Part shown: positions 44,505 through 52,786 of the stretch, piece after piece
Layout of the letters: every line of letters begins with the position of its first letter
How positions within the stretch are numbered: position 1 is the stretch's first letter
From: Fervidifonticultor_A octavus_A
GTDB taxonomy: Bacteria; Sysuimicrobiota; Sysuimicrobiia; Sysuimicrobiales; Humicultoraceae
Direction: 5' to 3'
Length of the DNA stretch: 56,935 nt
NCBI GenBank assembly: GCA_031459655.1
Contig: JAVKID010000005.1
Coordinates: 1 to 56,935, forward strand
Translations under genes and position numbers: made by a program
Notes under the pieces: model-generated
The model's database searches: none
What the model was told of the DNA's origin: nothing
What the model saw: only the letters and a program-made list of their open reading frames with translations

Positions 44505-45722
44505 GTGGGCCCACGGCGCCCCGTCCGCATCGCCTGCAAGCCCGAGGCCATCGTCGTCACCTGCGCCGACGGCGACGAGGCCATCTACGCCTTCGACCAC
44601 GCGGGCCGCCTCTTCACGGCCTGGCTGAGAGGCCACCTCTTCCGGCGCGCGCTCGACGGCCGGATCATGGAGAAGCGCACGGATCGCTCGGGCCGGCGTC
44701 CGGTGCGCCACCGGCGGTTCCTGAACCCCGACGAGGGCGCCGGGCTGCTGGACGCCTCTGCGGCGGCCGCCAGCGAGGCCCTGGCCGCGCTGCGGAGCGG
44801 GAGGGCCGACCTGCTGTGGTCGATTCCCGGCCCCGTGGATCGGGCATGGGCTGCAACCCTCCTGGAGGCCGCGGCCCGGTTCGATGCCAGGGCGGCTGAG
44901 GTGGATAGCGCGCGCTTCGCGGACGCCTACACGCCGGTGGCGATCCTCCCTCCCGACCGCTACCGCTCGCTGGTCATCCAGGTCACCGAAGGCTGTCACT
45001 GGAACCGGTGCACGTTCTGCACCTTCTACCGTGACCGGCGCTTCCGCATCAAGACCGATGCGGAGTTCGCCGCCCATGTGGACGCGGTCGCCCGGTTCTT
45101 CGGTCCGGGGCTGAGCCTGCGCCGCGGCATCTTCCTGGGGGACGCCAACGCGCTGTTCCTCCCGGTGGAGATCCTGCTCCCCAGGCTCGACCTCCTGGCG
45201 AGGCGCCTGGCCAGGCACGCGACCGACCTCGCGGCCTTCATTGACGTGTTCACCGGACACCGCCGCGCGGCCGGCGACTTCGCGGCCCTGCGCGCGCGGG
45301 GGCTGCGGCGGATCCATGTAGGCCTGGAGAGCGGCGACGACGAGACGCTGGCCTTCCTCAACAAGCCGCAGACTGCGGCCCAGGCGACGGACCTCGTCCT
45401 CACGGCTAAGCAGGCGGGCCTGGGCGTGGGGATCATCGTGATGGCGGGGGTAGGCGGCCGCCAGCGGTGGCGGCGGCACGTCGAGGCGACCGTGGCCACG
45501 CTGGAGGCCATGCGGCTGGGAGCCGGGGATCTGGTGTACGTCTCCGCGTTCACGGCGCCCCACGACGGCCCCTACGCCCAGCGGGCGCGCGCCGATGGGA
45601 CCGAGCCGCTCGGCCCCGACGAGGTCGAAGACCAGGTGGACGAACTGCTCAAGGGAGCGATCCGCGTGGCGGCCCCGGGCATTCGGGCCGCGCGGTACGA
45701 CATCGAGGAATTCCTGTACTGA
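44505..45722 (+). CDS. Orphan radical SAM protein
   Basis: A roughly 405-residue radical SAM protein, diverging from rarA. The cluster motif is C164-x4-C169-x2-C172 (EGCHWNRCTFCTFYR), not the usual Cx3Cx2C. A B12-binding domain is not seen; the N-terminal 130 residues have no clear assignment. Further core motifs are GIFLGDANALFLP, HVGLESGDDETLAFLNKP and GIIVMAGVGG, as in HemN/Elp3-like barrels. The start is uncertain: GTG 44505 is the first plausible in-frame codon after rarA's start region, with only weak GAAGA upstream. No partner gene indicates the substrate. Confidence 0.8.
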   Translation: MGPRRPVRIACKPEAIVVTCADGDEAIYAFDHAGRLFTAWLRGHLFRRALDGRIMEKRTDRSGRRPVRHRRFLNPDEGAGLLDASAAAASEALAALRSGRADLLWSIPGPVDRAWAATLLEAAARFDARAAEVDSARFADAYTPVAILPPDRYRSLVIQVTEGCHWNRCTFCTFYRDRRFRIKTDAEFAAHVDAVARFFGPGLSLRRGIFLGDANALFLPVEILLPRLDLLARRLARHATDLAAFIDVFTGHRRAAGDFAALRARGLRRIHVGLESGDDETLAFLNKPQTAAQATDLVLTAKQAGLGVGIIVMAGVGGRQRWRRHVEATVATLEAMRLGAGDLVYVSAFTAPHDGPYAQRARADGTEPLGPDEVEDQVDELLKGAIRVAAPGIRAARYDIEEFLY

Positions 45723-45737
45723 GAATTCCCGTACTGA
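45708..45737 (+). repeat. Tandem 15-bp duplication across the radical SAM stop codon
   Basis: GAATTCCTGTACTGA (45708-45722) is followed directly by GAATTCCCGTACTGA (45723-45737), one mismatch in fifteen. The first copy encodes the last four residues and stop. The pair also gives an inverted repeat: GGAATTC (45707-45713) with GAATTCC (45723-45729), a possible terminator between this gene and the convergent 6S RNA. Confidence 0.7.
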
Positions 45738-45745
45738 CGCGTCGG

Positions 45746-45944
45746 CGCGGATTCTCCGCCGTGCCGTGCGGGACGAAGTCCCCGAACCCTACTCTCGTAG
45801 GTGGGTGCCCTCCCGGGGGCTTCAGACCTGCCCGCACCGCCTGCCCGCGGGACCGTCGTCCGCCTCCGGAGGCGGGCTCCCCGGGTCGATGTGTTGGATC
45901 GGGACTTTGCGCCCCGACTCGCACACGGCAGAGAACCCGCTGCC
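45746..45944 (-). ncRNA. ssrS: 6S RNA
   Basis: About 199 bases. The ends form a long closing stem: GCGGGTTCTC (45940-45931) pairs with GAGAATCCGC region (45756-45747), and the next ten bases (TGCCGTG...) continue it with CACGGCG, then TGCG with CGCA after a small bulge. The centre has a GNRA hairpin CCTAC-GAGA-GTAGG and unpaired flanks as in the 6S central bubble. It has its own promoter and lies directly behind aspS and before rarA, the location of bsrA in B. subtilis. 6S RNA binds RNA polymerase holoenzyme and mimics an open promoter. Ends are estimates; no terminator with U-tract was found. Confidence 0.8.
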
Positions 45945-45950
45945 AGACTT

Positions 45951-45979
45951 ATCGTAGCACCCGCCCGACCGCCCGGCAA
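45951..45979 (-). promoter_or_regulatory. 6S RNA promoter
   Basis: On the minus strand TTGCCG (45979-45974), a 17-base spacer and TACGAT (45956-45951). The -35 touches the aspS stop codon. The expected start, about seven bases on, agrees with the 5' end of the 6S RNA closing stem. Confidence 0.65.
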
Positions 45980-47752
45980 TCACACAATCTCGATGTGGAC
46001 CTCGCGGAGCACGGCCGGGTCAACCGGGCTGGGCGCGCCGGTCAGGAGGTCGGCCGCACTGGCCGTCTTGGGGAAGGCGATGACCTCCCGGATCGTGGCC
46101 TCGCCGGCCAGCAGCATGACGAACCGGTCCATGCCCAGGGCGATCCCGCCGTGGGGCGGGGCGCCGTACTGCAGGGCGTCCAGCAGGAACCCGAAACGCG
46201 CCTGCGCCTGCTCCGGGGCGATGCCCAGAAGGGCGAACACCTGTTCCTGGATCGCCCGCTCATGGATGCGGATGCTGCCCCCGCCCAGTTCGACGCCGTT
46301 GAGGATGAGGTCGTGGGCCTTGGCCCGTACCCGTTCGGGCGCGGTGGACAGCAGCGGACGATCCTCGTCCATCGGCGCCGTGAACGGGTGGTGGACGGCC
46401 ACATAGCGTCCTTCCTCCGCGCTGTACTCCAGCAGCGGAAACCCGGTGACCCAGAGGAAGCGGAACTCACGGTCCCGGGCGCGCAGCCCGGCCCGGTCGG
46501 CCGCTTCCAGGCGGACGCGTCCCAGGGCAGAGGCCACGGTGGCCTCACGACCGGCCGCGAGCAGGACCAGGTCGCCTTCCCGCGCCCCGGTCCGTGCCGA
46601 GACCTCCGCGACTTCGCCTTCGGCCAGATGCCGCGCGAGCGATCCCCGGGGCCCGCCGGGCCCCAGGACCAGTGAGGCCAGCCCCGCCGCCCCGGCGGCG
46701 ACCGCGGTCTGGGCCAGGGCATCCAGATCCCGGCGGCTCATCCCGGCCGCACCCGGGACGCGCAGGGCCCGGAGCACGCCGCCCGTTGCGGCGGCCTCCC
46801 GGAACCGCTCCACGCCGCTGGACCCGGCCAGATCGGTCAGGTCCGTGATCTCCAGGTCCACGCGCAGGTCGGGCTTGTCGGAGCCGTAGCGGAGCAGGGC
46901 CTCGGGGTAGGAAATCCTGGGGAAGGGCCGCGCGACGCGGCTGCCCAGCACCCGTTCGATGACGTGGGCCACCATCGCCTCGGTGACCGCCAGCACGTCC
47001 TCCTGTTCGACGAAACTCATCTCGATGTCGATCTGAGTGAACTCTGGCTGCCGGTCGGCCCGCAGGTCCTCGTCGCGGAAGCACCGCGCGATCTGGAAGT
47101 ACCGGTCCGCCCCGCTGACCATCAGGAGTTGCTTGAAGAGTTGCGGCGACTGGGGCAGGGCGTAGAACTTGCCGGGCTGCAGCCGGCTCGGCACCAGGAA
47201 GTCCCGGGCGCCCTCCGGCGTACTGCGGATCAGCATCGGCGTCTCGACCTCGATGAAGCCCATCCGGTCCAGGACCTCGCGCACCGCCATGCACGTCCGG
47301 TGGCGCAGGGTCAGGTTGCGGATCATGCGCGGCCGGCGCAGGTCCAGGAACCGGTAGCGCAGCCGCAGGGCCTCGTCCACCTCGGCCTCGTCGGCCGGCG
47401 GGAACGGCGGGGTCAGGGAGGGGGACAGGACGTCCAGACGCCGGGCCCGGACCTCGATCTCGCCGGTCGCCAGGCGCGGGTTGCTCGTGCCCTCGGGGCG
47501 GGGCGCCACGGTCCCGTCCACGCGCACGACGTACTCGGCGCGCACGCCTTCGGCCACCTGGGCGGCGGCGGCTCCGTCGGGGTCGGAGGGGTTGACCACG
47601 ACTTGCACGATCCCGTCCCGGTCGCGCAGGTCCAGGAAGATCAGGCCGCCGAGATCGCGGCGGCGCTGGACCCATCCGGCGAGCCGGACCGGCGTCCCGA
47701 TGTGATCGGGCCGCAACTCGCCGCAGGTGTGCGTGCGCATTGCGGTCTTCAT
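45980..47752 (-). CDS. aspS: Aspartyl-tRNA synthetase (bacterial type)
   Basis: A 590-residue bacterial AspRS with N-terminal OB fold (GWVQRRRDLGGLIFLDLRD), motif 2 (FQIARCFRDEDLRADRQPEFTQ in parts: ARCFRDED, then QPEFTQ), the GAD insertion domain (about 290-400) and motif 3 (GIALGMDRFVMLL). Leu34 in RRRDLGG is the residue of discriminating enzymes; non-discriminating ones usually have His. This agrees with asnS in the window. ATG 47752 overlaps the hisS stop (ATGA); the pair is under the T-box upstream of hisS. Confidence 0.95.
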   Translation of the reverse strand: MKTAMRTHTCGELRPDHIGTPVRLAGWVQRRRDLGGLIFLDLRDRDGIVQVVVNPSDPDGAAAAQVAEGVRAEYVVRVDGTVAPRPEGTSNPRLATGEIEVRARRLDVLSPSLTPPFPPADEAEVDEALRLRYRFLDLRRPRMIRNLTLRHRTCMAVREVLDRMGFIEVETPMLIRSTPEGARDFLVPSRLQPGKFYALPQSPQLFKQLLMVSGADRYFQIARCFRDEDLRADRQPEFTQIDIEMSFVEQEDVLAVTEAMVAHVIERVLGSRVARPFPRISYPEALLRYGSDKPDLRVDLEITDLTDLAGSSGVERFREAAATGGVLRALRVPGAAGMSRRDLDALAQTAVAAGAAGLASLVLGPGGPRGSLARHLAEGEVAEVSARTGAREGDLVLLAAGREATVASALGRVRLEAADRAGLRARDREFRFLWVTGFPLLEYSAEEGRYVAVHHPFTAPMDEDRPLLSTAPERVRAKAHDLILNGVELGGGSIRIHERAIQEQVFALLGIAPEQAQARFGFLLDALQYGAPPHGGIALGMDRFVMLLAGEATIREVIAFPKTASAADLLTGAPSPVDPAVLREVHIEIV

Positions 47753-49053
47753 GCTCTTCCCTCCCCGCCCGTTGGCGCCGGCGCCGGGACGCCCAGGCGC
47801 CAGGCCAGCGCAGGAATGAGGTCGGCGCGGGCAATGCGACTCTGGGCGCCGCTGGCCATCTCGCGGAGCGTGACGCTGCCGGAGGCCAGTTCCTCATCGC
47901 CCAGGACCAGGGCAAACCGCGCGCCGAGGCGGTCGGCGTGCCTGAGCTGGCCGCGGAGGTCGCGCCCCAGCAGGTCGCCCTCGGCCCGCAGCCCCGCGGC
48001 GCGCAACGCATCGAGCAGGCCGATTCCCTCGCGCCGCGCCGCCTCGCCGGTGGTAACCACCATGACCTGCACCTGCCGATCCGCCGGCCGGATCAGGCCG
48101 TCGTCCCCGGCGACCAGAAGCAGCCGGTCCAGGCCGAAGCCGAAGCCCACGCCCGGGGTCGGCGGGCCGCCCAGTTGCTCGGCCAGTCCGTCATAGCGGC
48201 CGCCGCCGAACATAGCGTTCTGTGCGCCCAGGCGGCCCGAGAAGACCTCCACCGCCGTCCGCGTGTAGTAGTCGAGGCCTCGCACGATGAAGGGATCCAT
48301 CACGTACCGGACGCCCAACAGGTCGAAGTGCTGCCTGACGCCGTCGAGGTGGGCCGCACAGGCCTCGCAGAGGTAGTCGATGCTCTTCGGCGCGCCGCGG
48401 GCCACCCGGTGGCAGCCCTCGCGCTTGCAGTCCAGGACCCGCAGCGGATTGTGCGCCAGGCGGCGCCGGCAGTCCTCGCACAGCTGGTCGGCGCGCGGCC
48501 GGAAGTAGTCGCGCAGGGCCTCCACGTACCGGGGCCGGCACGCGGCGTCCCCGACGCTGTTCAGGTGAACCTCGACCTGGGTCAGACCCACCGCCTGCAG
48601 CAACCGGACCGGCAGGGTCAGCACCTCGGCGTCGGCCGCCGGAGCAGGGCTGCCGATGATCTCGGCCCCAAACTGCACGTGCTGCCGGTAGCGGCCCTTC
48701 TGCGGCCGGTCGTAGCGGAACATCGGCGCGAGGTAGTAGAGCTTGCACGGCTGCGGAGACTGGCGCAGGCCATGCTCCAGATAGGCCCGCATCACCGCCG
48801 CCGTGCCCTCGGGCCGGAGGCTGAGGGAGCGCCCGCCCCGATCGGCAAACGTGTACATTTCCTTCTCGACCATGTCGGTGGTCTCCCCGACGGTCCGCTG
48901 GAACACCTCGGTGTGCTCGACCACCGGCGTGCGGATCTCGCGGAAGCCCCATCGGGCCGCCAGGTCGTGGATCGTCGCCTCCAGGGCCTGCCAGCGCTCC
49001 ACTTCACCCGGCAGGATGTCGCGCATCCCGCGCGGCGCCCGAATCGCCGCCAT
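47749..49053 (-). CDS. hisS: Histidyl-tRNA synthetase
   Basis: A 434-residue class IIa synthetase with PRGMRDILPGEV at the start, motif 2 (YYLAPMFRYDRPQKGRYRQ), the His-binding GLDYYTRTAVEVF and the C-terminal anticodon domain. A Cys-rich insertion (CEDC then CKREGC) is common in this subtype. ATG 49053 has AGGAGGAGG eight bases upstream; the ATG at 49161 lies in the T-box terminator. The gene is preceded by a T-box leader and coupled to aspS. Confidence 0.95.
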   Translation of the reverse strand: MAAIRAPRGMRDILPGEVERWQALEATIHDLAARWGFREIRTPVVEHTEVFQRTVGETTDMVEKEMYTFADRGGRSLSLRPEGTAAVMRAYLEHGLRQSPQPCKLYYLAPMFRYDRPQKGRYRQHVQFGAEIIGSPAPAADAEVLTLPVRLLQAVGLTQVEVHLNSVGDAACRPRYVEALRDYFRPRADQLCEDCRRRLAHNPLRVLDCKREGCHRVARGAPKSIDYLCEACAAHLDGVRQHFDLLGVRYVMDPFIVRGLDYYTRTAVEVFSGRLGAQNAMFGGGRYDGLAEQLGGPPTPGVGFGFGLDRLLLVAGDDGLIRPADRQVQVMVVTTGEAARREGIGLLDALRAAGLRAEGDLLGRDLRGQLRHADRLGARFALVLGDEELASGSVTLREMASGAQSRIARADLIPALAWRLGVPAPAPTGGEGRA

Positions 49054-49083
49054 CTGTCGCCTCCTCCTACCCTGTCGCGCGCC

Positions 49084-49120
49084 CAAAACAAAGCGCTCCC
49101 GTCCTGCAGGGACGAGAGCG
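49084..49120 (-). terminator. T-box regulated terminator
   Basis: An 11-bp stem (49120-49110 with 49104-49094, one G-U pair), a 5-base loop and the tract CTTTGTTTTG (49093-49084). It competes with the antiterminator containing the T-box sequence. Confidence 0.9.
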
Positions 49121-49352
49121 AGACTCCCGCGGTGCCACCCTGGTTCCCGGCCGTCGAGCACTCGGCCGGGCCCTCATCGCGATCACGGGCGAAACCCGGG
49201 CGGTCGCCGCGCCGGACGCGACGCCGCCGGCTCAGGGGCGTCGTTCGGACCCGGGCGCCTGAGGGCGTTTCCAGCTGTCGCGGCGAGCGCGCCCTCTCTC
49301 TGAAAGGACCGGACCCTACTCTTCCCGTCGTCGCCGGCCGTACTGCGAAACT
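49084..49352 (-). promoter_or_regulatory. T-box riboswitch of hisS-aspS, Asp-type
   Basis: The conserved T-box AGGGTGGCACCGCGG lies at 49141-49127, followed by an intrinsic terminator. Stem I has its base GCCGGC/GCCGGC, the K-turn CTGAG, the AAGAGTAG loop-E strand and the opposite strand GAAC-GAC-G, which puts the specifier at 49242-49240: GAC, an Asp codon. Stem III is a perfect 8-bp CCCGGCCG/CGGCCGGG. The bulge UGGC would pair with a G discriminator base, as in tRNA-Asp; tRNA-His has C. Uncharged tRNA-Asp should therefore raise hisS-aspS transcription. Boundaries are estimated. Confidence 0.92.
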
Positions 49353-49358
49353 AGCGAT

Positions 49359-49387
49359 AGATTACCCCTGGGCCATCCGCGGGTCAA
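49359..49387 (-). promoter_or_regulatory. Promoter of the hisS-aspS T-box leader
   Basis: On the minus strand TTGACC (49387-49382), a 17-base spacer and TAATCT (49364-49359). The -35 and spacer lie in the last codons of the upstream permease gene and the -10 includes its TAA stop. The transcript would start near 49352. Confidence 0.65.
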
Positions 49388-50237
49388 GCAGGTCCCTGAT
49401 GCCGTCGCCCAACAGGTTGAACCCCATCACCGTCATGAAAATCGCCAGGCCAGGGTACAGCGACAGCCACGGCGCCTGCCCAAGATAGTCCCGTCCGACA
49501 GCCAGCATCGAGCCCCACGATGGCGTCGGCGGCTGGGCCCCCAGGCCCAGAAACGACAGGCCCGCCTCGGCAAGGATGGCGCTCCCGAGGCCCAGCGTGA
49601 CCAGCACGACGACGGGCGCCATGGTGTTGGGCAGGATGTGCCGGACCATGATCCGCGCATTCGACGCGCCCAGGCCGCGGGCGGCCTCGACGAAGTCCTG
49701 CGCCTTGATCGCCAGGACCTGGCCACGCACAACCCGCGCCAGCCCCGTCCAGCTCACCAGCCCCAGGGCCACGAACACGTGGGAGAGGCTGGGTCCGAGG
49801 ACCGCCATCACCGCGATGGCGAACAGCAGACCGGGAAACGCGAAGATCACCTCGGCGGCGCGCATGATGACCTGGTCGGTGATCCCCCCGTAGAACCCCG
49901 CCAGCATCCCCAGGGTCACCCCGATCGCCAGCGCGGAGGCCTGCACGGCGACGCCCACGCCGAGGGAGACGCGGGCACCGTAGACGATGCGGCTGAAGAC
50001 GTCCCGGCCGAAGGGATCGGCGCCGAGCAGGAACGGCCCGCCGGGCGGGCGGAGGGAGTTGTTCAGGTCGGCGTCGCGCACCGGGTCGAACGGCGCAATC
50101 CACGGCGCCGCCAGCGCCGTCGCCGCCAGCAGGCCGACCAGGACGCCGCCGACGGTCAGGTTGCGCAGGCGCCAGCCCCGCCGCCACAGCGCCCGGGGTC
50201 GCGGCGACGTCGGGGTCGTCGGAGCCGGCGCGCTCAT
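49362..50237 (-). CDS. Peptide-type ABC permease (DppC family)
   Basis: A 291-residue permease of the DppC/OppC family. It has an N-terminal span after a charged tail, then PFDPVRDADLNNSLRPP and the LGADPFGRDVFSRIVYGARVSL region, and the EAA loop with EAARGLGASNARIMVRHILPN. Start ATG 50237 overlaps the dppB-like stop (ATGA). The reading frame is open far upstream to 51638, but that is a shadow of the partner gene. Nickel, glutathione or peptide are possible substrates for this family. Confidence 0.9.
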   Translation of the reverse strand: MSAPAPTTPTSPRPRALWRRGWRLRNLTVGGVLVGLLAATALAAPWIAPFDPVRDADLNNSLRPPGGPFLLGADPFGRDVFSRIVYGARVSLGVGVAVQASALAIGVTLGMLAGFYGGITDQVIMRAAEVIFAFPGLLFAIAVMAVLGPSLSHVFVALGLVSWTGLARVVRGQVLAIKAQDFVEAARGLGASNARIMVRHILPNTMAPVVVLVTLGLGSAILAEAGLSFLGLGAQPPTPSWGSMLAVGRDYLGQAPWLSLYPGLAIFMTVMGFNLLGDGIRDLLDPRMAQG

Positions 50238-51178
50238 TCGTACCGGATCCGGGGATCCAGCCACGCGTAGGACAGGTCCACCACCAGGTTCAGCCCGATG
50301 AACACCGTGGCGATGAACAGCACGCAGCCCTGCGCCATGGGCAGGTCGCGGACACCGATGGAGTCCACCAGCAGCCGGCCAATCCCCGGCCAGGAGAATA
50401 CCCGCTCGGTGATCACCGCGCCGGAGAGCAGCCCGCTCAGCTGCACGCCGACCACCGTGACGATGGGGATCGCGGCATTCCGCAGCGCGTGCACCACGAT
50501 CACCCGCGCGCCGGCCAGCCCCTTGGCCCGGGCGGTCCGGATGTAGTCCTGCCGGATGACCTCCAGCATCGAGGAGCGGGTGAGGCGGGCGATGACCGCG
50601 GACACCCCGGTGCCCAGGGTGAGGGCGGGCATGATCAGGTAGGGGATCGCCGGCCCGTAGCCCGAGGGCGGCAGCCAGCGCCACTGGACCGCCAGCAGGT
50701 AGATCAACAGGATCCCCAGCCAGAAGGTCGGCATCGAGACGCCCACGGTGGCCAGCATGATGCTGGCCGAATCCACCAGGGAATTCTGGCGGAGCGCGGC
50801 GGCAATGCCCAGCGGGACCCCGATGAGCACCGCGATGGCGAGGGCCGCGCCGGCCAGCGTCGCTGTCGCCGGGAATCGCTCCAGGACTGATGCCAGGACG
50901 CTCCGGTCGGTGCGGTAGGAGACCCCCAGGTCCCCCCGCAGGGCGTTGCCGAGGAACTTCAGGTACTGGACAGGCGCCGGGTCGTCCAGCCCCCACTTGG
51001 CGCGAATCCGGCGCGCCGCCTCCGGATCCACCGTCGCGACCTTCTCTTCCGTCAGGAGGGCGACGGGATCGCCCGGCACGATCTGCATGAGCACAAAGGT
51101 CACGAGGGTCACCCCGATGAAGACCGGGACGGCGAGCAGGAGCCGCCGGAGGACGAATGCGCCGAGCCCGCCTCTCAC
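50234..51178 (-). CDS. Peptide-type ABC permease (DppB family)
   Basis: A 314-residue DppB-type permease with six predicted spans, the N-terminal FVLRRLLLAVPVFIGVTLVTF helix, the LRGDLGVSYRTDRSV motif and the EAA loop RTARAKGLAGARVIVVHALRNA. Start GTG 51178 follows the binding-protein gene by 15 bases. It pairs with the DppC-type permease to form the membrane channel. Confidence 0.9.
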   Translation of the reverse strand: MRGGLGAFVLRRLLLAVPVFIGVTLVTFVLMQIVPGDPVALLTEEKVATVDPEAARRIRAKWGLDDPAPVQYLKFLGNALRGDLGVSYRTDRSVLASVLERFPATATLAGAALAIAVLIGVPLGIAAALRQNSLVDSASIMLATVGVSMPTFWLGILLIYLLAVQWRWLPPSGYGPAIPYLIMPALTLGTGVSAVIARLTRSSMLEVIRQDYIRTARAKGLAGARVIVVHALRNAAIPIVTVVGVQLSGLLSGAVITERVFSWPGIGRLLVDSIGVRDLPMAQGCVLFIATVFIGLNLVVDLSYAWLDPRIRYE

Positions 51179-51193
51179 CGTGAGGCGACCGCG

Positions 51194-52786
51194 CTAGCGC
51201 CTCGGCGCGATCCACACCCGGTGCATCGGCTGGTAGTCCATCTCCACCGGGTTGCCGATCAACCCCCGGATGTTGGGCTGGTGCACCAGGGCCGCCTTGT
51301 TGTAGTTGAAGAAGAACCAGGGGGCGTCGGCCACGATGAGCCGCTCGGCCTCCTGGCAGAGCCGGACCTGCTGCCGAAGGTTGAAGGTGCGCTCGGCCTC
51401 GTCGAGCAGCGCGTCCACCCGGTCGTTCTTGTAGCGCATGCGGTTCCCGGCCGGTCCGACGTTGCGCGACCGGAAGGGGCCGAGGTAGCTGACACAGTTG
51501 GGACCGCCGCCGTGGGAGAGCACCCAGGTGGGGATCTCGTTCCTGCCCGCGCGGTCCAGCATGACCCCGAAATCCTGCTGGACGATCCGGCCGCGGATGC
51601 CCACGTCCGCGAGATACCGCTGGAACCCCTCCAGCCACCGACCGATGACCGGACTCGTGGAGCCATGGAGCTCGAGGTCGAACCCAGCCGGGAATCCGGC
51701 CTGCGCCAGCAGTTCCCTGGCGCGGCCCGGGTTGTAGTCGTACCCCTTCAGGTCCTTGTTATAGGCGGCGTGGCTGGGCGGGAAGACCCCGGTCGCCACC
51801 AGGGCCTTCCCCTGGAGGACCGTGCGGACCATGGTGGTCTTGTCGATGGCGTGGTTGATCGCCTGGCGGACCCGGACGTCGCCTAGCGGCGGTTTCGTCA
51901 CATTGAGCCCGATGTGCCGGGTGAAGAGCTCGGGGACTTCGATCACGTAGGGCTTCCAGGCCGGGTCGTCGGCGTACCGGCGGTAGGTCACGTCGCTGAG
52001 CAGCATGGAGTCCAGCCGCCCCGTGTCGAACTCCGCCTGGGCGGTGGCCGGATCCGGGACGATGCGGAACTCCAGCGCACTGATGTACGGCCGTCCCTCC
52101 CAGTAGTCGGGGTTCTCCTTGAGGAGGATGGTGTCGTCCGGATGCCAGGAGACGAAGACGAACGGCCCGGACCCCACGGGCCGCCGGCCGAACTCCCGGC
52201 CCAGCCGCTCGGCCTCGTCCCGCGGCACGATGAAGAACGCCAGATTGGTGAAGGTGAGCGGGAACGTGGCGTCTGCCACGGAGTTGGTGATGGAAATGGT
52301 GTAGCGGCCCGTCACCCTGATTCCGCTGACGTCCCGGGCCTGCCGGGCCGCGAACTCCTGGGCGCCGACGATCCGGTCGAACGATCGGAAGAAGGGGGAG
52401 GCGGTCTCCGGAGCCAGGATCCGCTCGATGGTGTATTTGACGTCCTCGGCGGTCATCTCCCGGCCGTGGTGGAACCGGACGCCGCGGCGCAGCCGGAAGG
52501 TGATGGTCCGTCCGTCACTGCCAAGCGACCAGGTCTCGGCCACGCCGGGCTGCATCTCGAGCGTCTTGGGGTCGAGCCGAAGCAGCGAGTCGAAGATGTT
52601 CATCTTCACCGAGATGGCGCGAACGGTGTTGGTCTGTGCCGGGTCGAGGTTGGCCGGGTCGCTGGGTAACTGCCTGCGGAAATGCCCGCCGTGGACCGGA
52701 GTCTGGGCGTCGATGGGTTGTGTCACCACGGTGCCCAGCCCCACCGCCGTGACGAGGACGAGGATCCCGATCAGGCTTCCCTTCAT
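51194..52786 (-). CDS. Peptide-type ABC substrate-binding protein (SBP_bac_5)
   Basis: A 530-residue family 5 binding protein from ATG 52786 with GGGGTGG upstream. The signal peptide (KGSLIGILVLVTAVGLGTVV) ends near QPIDAQ without a lipobox Cys. The family pattern is clear: LPSDPANLDPAQTN, FRLRRGVRFHHGREMTAEDVKYT, and the C-terminal LCQEAERLIVADAPWFF. Substrate may be oligopeptides, nickel chelates or sugars. No ATPase gene (DppD/DppF) follows in the window. Confidence 0.92.
   Translation of the reverse strand: MKGSLIGILVLVTAVGLGTVVTQPIDAQTPVHGGHFRRQLPSDPANLDPAQTNTVRAISVKMNIFDSLLRLDPKTLEMQPGVAETWSLGSDGRTITFRLRRGVRFHHGREMTAEDVKYTIERILAPETASPFFRSFDRIVGAQEFAARQARDVSGIRVTGRYTISITNSVADATFPLTFTNLAFFIVPRDEAERLGREFGRRPVGSGPFVFVSWHPDDTILLKENPDYWEGRPYISALEFRIVPDPATAQAEFDTGRLDSMLLSDVTYRRYADDPAWKPYVIEVPELFTRHIGLNVTKPPLGDVRVRQAINHAIDKTTMVRTVLQGKALVATGVFPPSHAAYNKDLKGYDYNPGRARELLAQAGFPAGFDLELHGSTSPVIGRWLEGFQRYLADVGIRGRIVQQDFGVMLDRAGRNEIPTWVLSHGGGPNCVSYLGPFRSRNVGPAGNRMRYKNDRVDALLDEAERTFNLRQQVRLCQEAERLIVADAPWFFFNYNKAALVHQPNIRGLIGNPVEMDYQPMHRVWIAPRR

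Noticed and set aside
45746..45944. RNase P RNA, SRP RNA or tmRNA as alternatives for the aspS-rarA gap
   Set aside because: The conserved cores of those RNAs are absent and the length, closing stem and location fit 6S RNA.
50238..51638. Open frame extending the DppC-type permease to 758 residues
   Set aside because: The extra part overlaps the DppB-type permease gene in another frame and has no family features.
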